A stretch of 64,000 bases of DNA from assembly GCF_028473665.1 (NCBI RefSeq), contig NZ_CP098774.1, positions 1,364,001-1,428,000 of the forward strand, written 5' to 3'. The notes under the pieces are model-generated. The model made no database searches and was not told the origin of the DNA. It saw only the letters and a list, made by a program, of their open reading frames with translations. Position 1 is the first letter of the stretch. Every line of letters begins with the position of its first letter. The DNA comes from Sphingomonas sp. QA11 (GTDB lineage: Bacteria; Pseudomonadota; Alphaproteobacteria; Sphingomonadales; Sphingomonadaceae). The position numbers and the translations under genes were made by a program. Shown in pieces: positions 36,180-44,335 of the stretch.

Positions 36180-36321
36180 CAGGATCATTTCCCTGCGCGT
36201 ATTGGATCTGCCCGCCAGGCGCTGGCACAATGCTCCCTTGCGAGAGCCGCTGCGCTGTCGGCGACGCTCGCCGAAAAACGGGTGTGGTGATCGATCCAGG
36301 CCAGATTGGTGGCCCCGTTTC

Positions 36322-36834
36322 TCACCGGACAGCGTCCGGGATGTGCCGCCAGACGGAATAGGCGGTCGTGCCATTGCCGGAAGCGCTGGCTGGAACGGCG
36401 TAGGTCAGTACGCCGTCCGTGAACGTATAATCGCGTACCTGAGTCTTCCCTTCCCAATTGGGAAAGGACGCTGCCTCGACCATGAAGACGAGCTGGTGCC
36501 TGGTGCGGTCGATCGCCACCGTGCCGAAATGCGTGCTCGAACCGAGCGCGGCTGCGCGATACTCCTCGGGCGTCCCCTTGGCCTTATCGCCGCTGGCGAA
36601 AACGGGTCGGCCGATCCTGAAGATCTGCAGATTATAGTGCCCGGACGAGTCGACCGTCAGCAAACCCTTCGGATGCTCGCCATAATTGGTGGTCCGGCTC
36701 CCGTCGGCATGAATCTCGTAAGCCGAGTCCATTACCCATCTGCCCTGAAGCGAAGCTAGGTCCTGGGCTTGAGTGGCGGTCGGCATCGCGAGGGTCGCGG
36801 CCAGAACGGCAGCGACGGCATAGGGCAACCTCAT
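36322..36834 (-). CDS. Exported lipocalin-like domain protein
   Basis: A 170-residue protein with a signal peptide (MRLPYAVAAVLAATLAMPTATQA). The mature part begins LQGRWVMDSAYEIHADGSR, followed by GLLTVDSSGHYNLQI and later FGTVAIDRTRHQLVF and RDYTFTDGVLTYAV, a beta-strand pattern typical of the bacterial lipocalin-like family. It may bind a small hydrophobic ligand. It is the first gene of the leftward operon controlled from the repeat-containing region shared with the CGNR gene. Confidence 0.78.
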   Translation of the reverse strand: MRLPYAVAAVLAATLAMPTATQAQDLASLQGRWVMDSAYEIHADGSRTTNYGEHPKGLLTVDSSGHYNLQIFRIGRPVFASGDKAKGTPEEYRAAALGSSTHFGTVAIDRTRHQLVFMVEAASFPNWEGKTQVRDYTFTDGVLTYAVPASASGNGTTAYSVWRHIPDAVR

Positions 36835-36854
36835 CTCATTCCTCCACTGAATGC

Positions 36855-36875
36855 GTAACCTGTCAATGAGGTTAC
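36855..36875. promoter_or_regulatory. Operator-like inverted repeat, copy 1
   Basis: GTAACC-N9-GGTTAC is a perfect 6-bp inverted repeat. The 19-bp core AACCTGTCAATGAGGTTAC recurs 38 bp away with one base changed. It lies between divergent genes and is the likely binding site of the CGNR regulator. Confidence 0.7.
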
Positions 36876-36894
36876 CAATTGCTCCGAGATAAGA

Positions 36895-36913
36895 AACCTG
36901 TCAATGGGGTTAC
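36895..36913. promoter_or_regulatory. Operator-like inverted repeat, copy 2
   Basis: AACCTGTCAATGGGGTTAC matches copy 1 at 18 of 19 positions and ends at the base before the first ATG of the CGNR gene. A protein bound here would block that gene's translation-start region, suggesting autorepression. Confidence 0.7.
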
Positions 36914-37513
36914 ATGATGCAGGCCAAAAATCATGGACATCCGGCCGATGAGCGCGATGGCTTCCGGTTTCGTGGCGGACATAGTGCGATCGATTTGCCA
37001 GCGACGTTGCAGGCCCGACTGAAGCCAGCACCGCGAGAATTGCTGAAGGCGCCGGGGGATCTGGCGCGCTGGCTGGTGGCGGCTGGCCTGACCCCGACGG
37101 TCCCCGAAACAACCGAGGCGGATCTCGCGCTGGCGCACGCCTTGCGGGAGGCAATCTATGCCCTGGCCAACGCCCGGCTTTCGGAGGGGACGGATCCTTC
37201 CGCCGCGCGCGAAATCGTCAACGCGATCGCCGCCAATCCGCCGGCGATTCCCCATTTGTCGCCCGAAGGCACGATCGGAATGATCGGGCCGGCCAGCGCT
37301 CTGCTCGCGACGCTGGCGCGCGAGGCGATCTATTTGTTCGGAAGCGAGATGGCCGGTAGCATCCGGCAATGTCAGTCGCCGACCTGCACCCTGTTCTTTG
37401 TCGATACGTCGCGATCGGGCGACCGGCGCTGGTGCTCGATGTCGGGGTGCGGGAACAAGGCCAAGGTCGCCGAATTCCGCAGCCGCAAACGCAAGGCGCG
37501 GACTGACGCGTGA
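36914..37513 (+). CDS. CGNR zinc-finger transcriptional regulator (ABATE/DUF1470 family)
   Basis: A 199-residue protein. The N-terminal ligand-binding ABATE-like domain contains FRGGHSAIDLPATL and LARWLVAAGL. The C-terminal zinc finger is CQSPTCTLFFVDTSRSGDRR followed by WCSMSGCGNKAKVAEFRSR, with four Cys in the family arrangement and the name-giving CGNK/CGNR. It is a probable DNA-binding repressor of its own gene and of the divergent lipocalin/SDR/DUF885/methyltransferase operon, through the two 19-bp repeats. The first ATG directly abuts copy 2 of the repeat; ATG 36917 is equally possible. No Shine-Dalgarno sequence fits, so leaderless translation is possible. Confidence 0.88.
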   Translation: MMQAKNHGHPADERDGFRFRGGHSAIDLPATLQARLKPAPRELLKAPGDLARWLVAAGLTPTVPETTEADLALAHALREAIYALANARLSEGTDPSAAREIVNAIAANPPAIPHLSPEGTIGMIGPASALLATLAREAIYLFGSEMAGSIRQCQSPTCTLFFVDTSRSGDRRWCSMSGCGNKAKVAEFRSRKRKARTDA

Positions 37514-37606
37514 GCGCTGGGCAGGGGCGATGAAGATGTTGGCGTCGCAACCCCGATATGGGGGAGATGGGGGTGTCGTTGGTCGAGCCAGTCGTCCGGC
37601 GAGACG

Positions 37607-38461
37607 TTACGACCCGTATTGGGCGCTTCTCCAGGCCAGCAGCGCAACCATCTCGGCGACGAGTTGCCCAATACGGCCGCTCGCTTCCCAGGCGTAGAGT
37701 GCGACGGCCATCGGTTGCTCTTCACCCAAAGCGCGATGGATGCGGACGTCTCGCCCGTGGGTCGACAGACAGGGCAGAAGCGATATCCCCATGCCGGCCT
37801 CGACGGCCACGAGAACGCTCGACAGGCTGTTGCCGGTGAATCCGATGTACCAGCGTCGCTTTTCGCGTTCGATCCGTTCGAACATCTCTTCGCGATAGAG
37901 GGCGCCCGGCGGAAACGTCACCAGGGGGATCGGATCGGGCCAGTCGCGGGTGGCCGAGGCACTTTCGAACCACGCCATCGGCTCCACGAAGAATGCTCGG
38001 CAGTCGCTGTTCGCCAAGGGCTCCTTGACGACGATCACGTCGAACTCGCCATTTCGATACCGGCGCGAGAGATCACGGCTGAGCCCAGTCGTCACGTCCA
38101 GCCGGATCGCCCGATCCATCTCGGAAAAAGCCGCGAACACGCCGGCCATCGCCGGGGTCAGGATGTCTTCGGCGACGCCGATACCCACCGCATGCGAGCC
38201 GGCGGGGTCGGCGAGCAGGTGGGCCGCCTCCGCTTGCAGTGCAAGAATACGCCGTGCATGGCCAAGCAGCCGTTCGCCCGCCGGCGTCGGCACGACGGGC
38301 CGAGCGCTCCGGTCGATCAATAGCTGGCCCACCGCTTCCTCGAGTCGCGCCAGTTGCTGGCTGATCGTCGATTGAGTCATGTTCAGCGCGGTCGCGGCAC
38401 TGGTGAAGCCGCCGTGCTCGGCAATGGCGACGAAGGCCTGAAGAAGACGAGGGTCCAGCAT
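37607..38461 (-). CDS. LysR-family transcriptional regulator
   Basis: A 284-residue regulator. The N-terminal helix-turn-helix is LQAFVAIAEHGGFTSAATAL followed by NMTQSTISQQLARLEEAVGQ, and the effector domain includes GEFDVIVVKEP and VLVAVEAGMGISLLP. It is divergent from the amidohydrolase gene with a TGATG/CATCA inverted repeat between them, so it likely controls the amidohydrolase-deaminase pair. ATG 38461 (MLDPRLLQAF) is the family's usual start; in-frame ATGs at 38491 and 38512 lie upstream. Confidence 0.9.
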   Translation of the reverse strand: MLDPRLLQAFVAIAEHGGFTSAATALNMTQSTISQQLARLEEAVGQLLIDRSARPVVPTPAGERLLGHARRILALQAEAAHLLADPAGSHAVGIGVAEDILTPAMAGVFAAFSEMDRAIRLDVTTGLSRDLSRRYRNGEFDVIVVKEPLANSDCRAFFVEPMAWFESASATRDWPDPIPLVTFPPGALYREEMFERIEREKRRWYIGFTGNSLSSVLVAVEAGMGISLLPCLSTHGRDVRIHRALGEEQPMAVALYAWEASGRIGQLVAEMVALLAWRSAQYGS

Positions 38462-38481
38462 GACGACATTCACATAGTGGA

Positions 38482-38493
38482 TGATGTGCATCA
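38482..38493. promoter_or_regulatory. Candidate LysR operator
   Basis: TGATG-TG-CATCA is a perfect 5-bp inverted repeat 20 bp upstream of the LysR start, in the gap shared with the amidohydrolase gene. It has the same half-site as the repeat at 5774-5791. Confidence 0.45.
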
Positions 38494-38561
38494 AAACATC
38501 TAATTTGCGCATGAGTGCCTGTCGGCGATAAGTCTTGCGCGATCAAAGAAGGGTGGCGCAG

Positions 38562-40010
38562 GTGAAGATTGCTCGCATCATGTTGTCGGCGGCCATGCTG
38601 CTCCAGCCGTTCCAGGCCGGGGCGCGGGAACAGGCCGATGTCCTGATCCGGCATGCCACGGTGATCGACGTCGAACATGCCCGCACTATCCCCGATCAGG
38701 CGATCGCGACCCGCGGCGAGAAGATCGTCGCGGTCGGCGACGACGCGGAGGTAGCGAAGGCGTGGGGGGCAGGGCGTGAGGTCGACGGGAAGGGCCGCTT
38801 CCTGATCCCCGGCCTGTGGGACATGCACATGCATTTCGGTGGCGGTCCGGACCTGGCCGAGGAGAATAAGGCGCTGCTGCCGCTCTACGTCGCCTATGGC
38901 ATCACCACTATCCGCGATTGCGCGGGCGACATGCCCTATGATGTGCTTGGCTGGCGGCAGGAGATCGCTGACGGCAAGCTGTTTGGTCCGCGACTGCTCA
39001 CCTCCGGGCCGAAGATCGAGGGGATCAAGCCCGTCTGGAAGGGCACATTGGAAACCGGTTCCGAAGCCGATGTCGACGCTGCGGTGGCGAAGCTGGCCGG
39101 GCTTAAGGTCGATTTCGTCAAGATCACTGACAGCACGCTGAAGCCGGAACTGTTCCTCTACGCGGTCGGCAAGGTGCGTGCGGCGGGATTGCGCGCTTCG
39201 GGCCATATTCCGATGGCGCTCACGGTAGGGCAGGCGGTCGATGCCGGGATCAGCTCGATCGAGCATCTGAGCTACGCCTATAAAGCGGGCGTGAAGGACG
39301 AGGCGCGGATCGCGGCCGATTTCGGCGCCGGCCGCATCGATCGCGCGCAGGCACAGGCCGAGCTTGCCGCCGGCTTCGACCCGGCGACCGCGATGGCTTC
39401 CTATGCCAGGCTGCGCGACCGCGGCGTGTTCGTAACGCCGACGCTCAATATCGAACGAACGCTTGCCTATCTCGACAGCGACGATCATTCCAAGGATGCT
39501 TTCCTTGGCCTTATCGGGCCGGGAATCCGCAAGACCTATCAATGGCGCATCGACCGCAGCGCGAAGGCGACGCCGGGGGAGATCGAGGCGCGGCACCAGC
39601 AATATCAGAAGACGGCGGCAGTGATGCCGATGCTGGAGAAGGCGGGTGTGACGATCATGGCCGGCACCGACGCGGGCTTCCTCAATTCGTTCGATTATCC
39701 TGGGCTGGCGCTCCATCAGGAACTGGCACTCTATGTGAAGAACGGGCTGAGCCCTGCCGGGGCGCTTGCCGCCGCGACACGGGCGGGGCCGAAATGGTTC
39801 GGCGTGCTCGATCGTTACGGCTCGGTGGAAAAGGGCAAACAGGCCGATCTGCTGCTGCTCGATCGCAACCCGCTTGAGGACATCAGCGCGACGCAGAGCA
39901 TCGACACCGTGATCCTGCGCGGCGCGGTGCAGGATCGCACGGCGCTCGACCGGCTGCTGGCGGAGGCCAGGGCGAAGGTCGCGCGCTGGGACGCGGAAAT
40001 GGCCAAGTGA
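38562..40010 (+). CDS. Exported amidohydrolase (imidazolonepropionase-like)
   Basis: A 482-residue metal-dependent hydrolase. An N-terminal signal-like segment (IMLSAAMLLQPFQAGA) precedes ADVLIRHATVIDV. The metal site includes HxH at H89 and H91 (WDMHMHFGG), a central Lys/His region (VKITDS, ASGHIPMALTV), SSIEHLSY and TDAGF. Family members hydrolyse cyclic amides or dipeptides. GTG 38562 is chosen because AAGAAGGG lies 8 bp upstream. Its stop overlaps the deaminase GTG, so the two enzymes may act in sequence on a nitrogenous ring compound (inference). Confidence 0.85.
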   Translation: MKIARIMLSAAMLLQPFQAGAREQADVLIRHATVIDVEHARTIPDQAIATRGEKIVAVGDDAEVAKAWGAGREVDGKGRFLIPGLWDMHMHFGGGPDLAEENKALLPLYVAYGITTIRDCAGDMPYDVLGWRQEIADGKLFGPRLLTSGPKIEGIKPVWKGTLETGSEADVDAAVAKLAGLKVDFVKITDSTLKPELFLYAVGKVRAAGLRASGHIPMALTVGQAVDAGISSIEHLSYAYKAGVKDEARIAADFGAGRIDRAQAQAELAAGFDPATAMASYARLRDRGVFVTPTLNIERTLAYLDSDDHSKDAFLGLIGPGIRKTYQWRIDRSAKATPGEIEARHQQYQKTAAVMPMLEKAGVTIMAGTDAGFLNSFDYPGLALHQELALYVKNGLSPAGALAAATRAGPKWFGVLDRYGSVEKGKQADLLLLDRNPLEDISATQSIDTVILRGAVQDRTALDRLLAEARAKVARWDAEMAK

Positions 40011-40477
40011 CGACGGGCGACGACGACCGGTTCTTGCGCGCTGCGATTGATCTGGCGCGGGAAAACGTCGCATGTGGCGGCCAGCCGTTCGGCGCGGTGG
40101 TAGTGAAGGACGGCGCAATCATCGCGACCGGCGTCAACGAGATCATCGCCACCCACGACCCCACCGCTCATGCCGAATTGGGCGCGATCCGGGCTGCGAG
40201 CCGGAAGCTCGGTTCGGCCGACCTTTCGGGGTGCACGGTCTATGCCAGTGGCCATCCATGCCCGATGTGCATGGCGGCGATGCGGATGGCCGGGGTGGCC
40301 GGAGTGTCCTTCGCCTATACCAATGAGGAAGCCGAGCCGTTCGGCCTCTCGACCGCCGCGATCTATGCCGATCTCGCACGGCCATTCGACGCTCAGTCGA
40401 TGATCATTCGCCACCTGCCGATGGACGGTGCGGCAGAGCCTGGGGTCTATGCAGACTGGTGGCGCACCCGGCACTGA
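40007..40477 (+). CDS. Nucleoside/guanine deaminase-like zinc protein
   Basis: A 156-residue cytidine-deaminase-fold enzyme. The zinc site is H55-A-E57 with C85-P-M-C88 (SGHPCPMCMAA), and the C-terminal segment EAEPFGLS resembles the guanine deaminase (GuaD) branch more than the tRNA adenosine deaminase TadA. GTG start in a GTGA overlap with the amidohydrolase. The terminal segment DWWRTRH is also typical of GuaD-like proteins. Probable role: cytoplasmic deamination of a purine or related base. Confidence 0.85.
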   Translation: MTTGDDDRFLRAAIDLARENVACGGQPFGAVVVKDGAIIATGVNEIIATHDPTAHAELGAIRAASRKLGSADLSGCTVYASGHPCPMCMAAMRMAGVAGVSFAYTNEEAEPFGLSTAAIYADLARPFDAQSMIIRHLPMDGAAEPGVYADWWRTRH

Positions 40478-40779
40478 TCCGATGCGAGGGTTGGAGCAAT
40501 TGTCTTGCCGACGAGATGCCCAGCGTCACGTGCCAGCCGGAATTGATCGGGCGATGCAGCCATCGCCCATCAGCGAGATGATCGGAGATCGCCGTTGTCT
40601 GGCTCTCGGGCAGGCGGCTTGTGCGGCGGACACCCCGGTCCGCCGATGGTTGTTGCCCAAGGGTGCAGCCGTCGATCCTAGAAGCGGCCATTCCACTATG
40701 ACCTTCGAGTCAGACAGGAGTGGGTCGAGGGTAGGCGCTTCACCCTCGACCCGTTGTTTCCCGGGAAATGTTGTTCGGA
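40478..40779. other. 302-bp convergent intergenic region
   Basis: No credible gene. The only clear element is the strong terminator at 40722-40752. Confidence 0.55.
40722..40752. terminator. Strong intrinsic terminator
   Basis: GGGTCGAGGGT-N9-ACCCTCGACCC is a perfect 11-bp stem, followed on the plus strand by GTTGTTT. It lies between the convergent deaminase and haloperoxidase-like genes and probably serves both. Confidence 0.8.
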
Positions 40780-41607
40780 TCAGTTCCGGATGAAGTCGAG
40801 AAGGTCCCGATTGATGATATCGGCATGCGTGGTCGGCATGCCATGCGGTAATCCGGGATAGGAGATGAGGCGGCCATCCCTGACAAGCTTCACCGAGCGC
40901 GCGCCCGTGATCGTGAAGGGACAGATCTGATCGTCTTCACCGTGCATTACCAGGACAGGGCATTCGATCACGGCGAGATCGTCATAGAACTCGGTCTCCG
41001 ACAACACCCTGACGCATTCCCATTGGGCGATCGCTGCACCCATCATGCCCTGGCGCCACCAATTGTCCCGGATGCCCTGCGACACCGTCGCGCCCTCGCG
41101 GTTGAAGCCGTAAAATGGGATCGTGATGTCCTGATAGAATTGCGACCGGTGGTTGGCGGTGCCGTCGCGAAGGCCGTCCACCACATCTTTGGGCACGCCA
41201 TCGGGATTGCGTTCGGTCTGCATGAAGGCCGGCGGGATCGCGCTGATCAGCACGGCTTTCGCGACGCGGCCTTTGCCATATTTCGTGACATAGCGAGTGA
41301 CTTCGCCGCCACCGGTCGAGTGACCGATGTGAACGGCGTTGGTCAGGCCGAGCTTCTCGACCACGGCGAAAGCGTCGGCGGCATAGGTGTCCATATCGTG
41401 GCCTTCTGCGGTCTGGCTCGACCGGCCATGGCCGCGGCGATCATGGGCAATGACGCGATACCCCTTGGCGAGGAAGAACATCATCTGGCTGTCCCAATCG
41501 TCCGCGCTCAGCGGCCAGCCGTGGTGAAAGAACAGTGGCTGCGCGTCCTTGGGACCCCAGTCCTTGTAGAAGATCTCGGTGCCGTCTGCGGTGGTGACCT
41601 TTGCCAT
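40780..41607 (-). CDS. Alpha/beta hydrolase, non-heme chloroperoxidase-like
   Basis: A 275-residue cytoplasmic hydrolase. FFHHGWPLSADDWDSQMMFF and VIAHDRRGHGRSSQ are signatures of the cofactor-free haloperoxidase/esterase group. The nucleophile is S97 in GHSTGGGEV, with Asp in VMHGEDDQICP and His in PGLPHGMP. Such enzymes are mainly esterases or perhydrolases; halogenation is a side activity. ATG 41607 (MAKVTTADG) is the family start. It is divergent from the GlxA-type regulator, which may control it. Confidence 0.88.
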   Translation of the reverse strand: MAKVTTADGTEIFYKDWGPKDAQPLFFHHGWPLSADDWDSQMMFFLAKGYRVIAHDRRGHGRSSQTAEGHDMDTYAADAFAVVEKLGLTNAVHIGHSTGGGEVTRYVTKYGKGRVAKAVLISAIPPAFMQTERNPDGVPKDVVDGLRDGTANHRSQFYQDITIPFYGFNREGATVSQGIRDNWWRQGMMGAAIAQWECVRVLSETEFYDDLAVIECPVLVMHGEDDQICPFTITGARSVKLVRDGRLISYPGLPHGMPTTHADIINRDLLDFIRN

Positions 41608-41740
41608 CGTCCTAGCCTCTCGTTTGACCGGGAGGAGCTGCTTCCATCCCGCAATTGAATAGCTACGGCGGATGCGGCAGCATCGGGATCGGCGGTTCCG
41701 ACAAAAACGGAGCCAAAACTGACAATCGGGTGATCGTGCG

Positions 41741-42760
41741 ATGACCGTCAAAGACCACGCTGCCGACGTTCAGCCGCGAGGGACGCACCCGGAGATCGAG
41801 GTTGGCATCCTGCTTTATCGCGGCTGCCAGTCGGCGATGGTCCATGGCATGACCGATATGCTGGTTACAGCCGGCGACTTTTCCCTGTCGCGCGGTGGGC
41901 AGGCGTTGCGGTTGAGCCATTGGTCGCCCGACGAAGCTGGCGAGTTCGATCGTAGCCACGACACTCATCCAGGCGTTGACGGCTTCCCCGACATCATCGT
42001 CGTACCGGGGCGACTATCTGGCCCAGTAACCACAGAGGAAGCCGTGCCGTTCGCGCGCTGGCTAACGGCGCAGCACGCGCGTGGGGCGGTTCTGGCGTCC
42101 AGTTGCGGTGGCGCTTTCCTGCTGGCTGAGACCGGACTTCTCTCCGGGCGATCCGCGACCACCCACTGGATGTTCGCTGACCTTTTGCAGACCCGCTTTC
42201 CCGACCTCAAGGTCGAGCCAGGGAAGATTGTGATCGACGATGGCGACATCATCACGGCCGGCGGATTGATGGCCTGGACCGATCTTGGCATGCGCCTGAT
42301 CGACCGCCTTCTCGGTCCGAGCATCATGGTCGAAACCAGCCGCTTCTTCCTGGTCGATGCGAGCGGGCGCGAGCAGCGCCACTTCGGCAGCTTCGCCCCT
42401 CGGCTGACGCATGGTGACGAGGCGATCCTGAAGGTCCAGCACTGGCTGCAAGCCAAAGGCGCGCGCGCGGTCAATGTGGCTGACATGGCGCGAGAGGCGG
42501 GACTGGAGGAGCGCACCTTCCTGCGACGGTTCAAGGCAGCCACCGGCACCAAACCTACGGAATATGCCCAGTGCGTACGGATGGAAAAGGCGCGCGAGTT
42601 GCTCCAGTTCACGAAGCGTCCGATCGACCAGGTCTCATGGTCGGTCGGGTATGAGGATACCACGGCCTTCCGCCGGGTCTTCAACCGGGTGGTTGGATTG
42701 GCGCCGGGGGACTATCGGCGACGGTTCGGAGCCGATCAGACAGCTTCCGCGGCCGCGTGA
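41741..42760 (+). CDS. GlxA-family AraC transcriptional regulator (DJ-1/PfpI domain plus HTH)
   Basis: A 339-residue regulator. Residues about 18-200 form a DJ-1/PfpI-like domain (VGILLYRGCQSAMVHGMTDM, LASSCGGAFLLAETGLL with the nucleophile-elbow Cys, TTHW). Residues about 235-330 form an AraC-type double helix-turn-helix (VADMAREAGLEERTFLRRFK, VSWSVGYEDTTAFRRVFNR). Likely targets are the divergent haloperoxidase-like gene or the downstream exporter. ATG 41741 lies 133 bp from the divergent start. Confidence 0.9.
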   Translation: MTVKDHAADVQPRGTHPEIEVGILLYRGCQSAMVHGMTDMLVTAGDFSLSRGGQALRLSHWSPDEAGEFDRSHDTHPGVDGFPDIIVVPGRLSGPVTTEEAVPFARWLTAQHARGAVLASSCGGAFLLAETGLLSGRSATTHWMFADLLQTRFPDLKVEPGKIVIDDGDIITAGGLMAWTDLGMRLIDRLLGPSIMVETSRFFLVDASGREQRHFGSFAPRLTHGDEAILKVQHWLQAKGARAVNVADMAREAGLEERTFLRRFKAATGTKPTEYAQCVRMEKARELLQFTKRPIDQVSWSVGYEDTTAFRRVFNRVVGLAPGDYRRRFGADQTASAAA

Positions 42761-42973
42761 CGTCGGCCCGCTAGCCGTGGCCCGGGAGGGGGCATGCCGA
42801 GCGGTCTATTTCATGCGCGATCCGATATGGCGCTATGGCTGACACGACGGAAAGCGCTGGAAATGGATGAGATATGCCCGATCCACCGCGCGCGCCGATC
42901 ACCAAGAAATCGCTCTTTACAAAAACCGAATGATCGTCATCAGTTCGAGCTTGGCGTTCGCGGGGTTTGGTCG

Positions 42974-44335
42974 ATGCGCGTTTGGGCGTTATCGTTTTAC
43001 ACACTTTTCTGCGCATCGCCGGTCTTCGCGCAAGTTCCGGAACCGCTGGCATTGGACTATCGGTCCGCGCAGGACAGGCTCCTCCAGCGCTCCGATGCGA
43101 TCGAGGCCTCCGCTGCAAATCTGCGTGGTAAAGAAGCGCAGGAAGGCGCAACGCGCACGCTCGGTCGGCCCGATGTGGATGTCGAGGCGCAACTGCTTGA
43201 GTATCAGAAGACCCTTTATCTCCCCCTGGGGTCATTGGCGCCGGTCGCTGAATCCTTCGGGATCCGCGATCCGCTGAAGTTCCAGCAGGAGCGGACATCG
43301 ACGCGGCCGATCGTCACCGCCACCTTGCCGCTCTATGCTGGCGGACAGATTTCCGGGACTCAGGCCGGCGCGCGTGCTCAGGTCGCGCAGGCTAGGGCGG
43401 ATCGGGATATCGCGGTGGACAATGCGGTCGTCCAGCTCGTGCAGGCCTATTACGGCCAGCAACTGGCGGAGCGCGCGTTGGGCGTCCGCCGCGACGTGCT
43501 CGACGGGCTCAACCGCCACGTCGCCGACGCGACGAAGCTGGAGCAGGCGCGCTTCATCAGCCGGGCGCAGCGCCTTCAGGCTGAGGTGGCGCGAGACGAT
43601 GCGGCGCGTGAATATGAGAAGGCGATCTCAGACCTCGGCACCGCCAATGCGGCGCTGGCCGGAATGCTGCGCGTGCCGGCCGGCGTGCATCCGGTCAGCC
43701 CGCTCGGCGTCAACTCGCGCCCGCTGGAACCGCTCGACACATTCAAGGCGGCGGCGCTCGACGCTCATCCGCAGCTCGCGCGGTTGAAGGCGCTGGAGGA
43801 TCAGGCGCAGGCCGGGGTGACGATCCAGCAATCGAAGCTGCGACCCACGATCTATGGCTTCGGCCAGTATAATTTCGACCGGCGCAACTCGCTGCTGACC
43901 GATCCCGACTGGTCGGCCGGCATCGGCCTCAAATACAAGCTGATGTCCGGCGCTGGCCGGCGGCAACAGGTTGACGCAGCCCGCGAGACGGTGGCGCAGG
44001 CGGAGGCCGGGCTGCGCGAGGCACGCACTCAGCTCGAGATTGGCGTGACCAAGGCATGGGGGGAGACGGAGGCGGCGCGCAGGCGCTTTCTCCTGCTCGA
44101 CAGCGCGCTTGTCTCGGCGGAGGAGAATCTGCGGCTCCAGACGCTTTCCTATCGCGAGCAGCAGGCCACCTCGCTCGACGTGGTCGACGCGCAACTGGGC
44201 TTCGGCCGCGCCCGCATACAGCGCGCGCAGGCGGCCAATGATTATGTCCAGGCGCTCGCGCAACTGCTCAGCATGAGCGGCCAGATGTCCCGGATGCCCG
44301 ATTATCTCGCCCGCGCGGACAAGGTGATCCCATGA
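42974..44335 (+). CDS. TolC-family outer-membrane efflux protein
   Basis: A 453-residue outer-membrane channel with a signal peptide (VWALSFYTLFCASPVFAQ). TRPIVTATLPLYAGGQISGT and AGIGLKYKLMSGAGRRQQVD are the two repeated strand segments of the TolC fold, separated by long Ala/Gln-rich helices. It heads an exporter operon, with an ATGA overlap to the HlyD gene. ATG 42974 is chosen because the signal peptide starts there; the frame is open from 42794. The substrate is unknown. Confidence 0.88.
   Translation: MRVWALSFYTLFCASPVFAQVPEPLALDYRSAQDRLLQRSDAIEASAANLRGKEAQEGATRTLGRPDVDVEAQLLEYQKTLYLPLGSLAPVAESFGIRDPLKFQQERTSTRPIVTATLPLYAGGQISGTQAGARAQVAQARADRDIAVDNAVVQLVQAYYGQQLAERALGVRRDVLDGLNRHVADATKLEQARFISRAQRLQAEVARDDAAREYEKAISDLGTANAALAGMLRVPAGVHPVSPLGVNSRPLEPLDTFKAAALDAHPQLARLKALEDQAQAGVTIQQSKLRPTIYGFGQYNFDRRNSLLTDPDWSAGIGLKYKLMSGAGRRQQVDAARETVAQAEAGLREARTQLEIGVTKAWGETEAARRRFLLLDSALVSAEENLRLQTLSYREQQATSLDVVDAQLGFGRARIQRAQAANDYVQALAQLLSMSGQMSRMPDYLARADKVIP

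Noticed and set aside
38073..40118. 681-codon minus-strand open frame over the amidohydrolase
   Set aside because: Shadow of two real genes; no start signal or domain.
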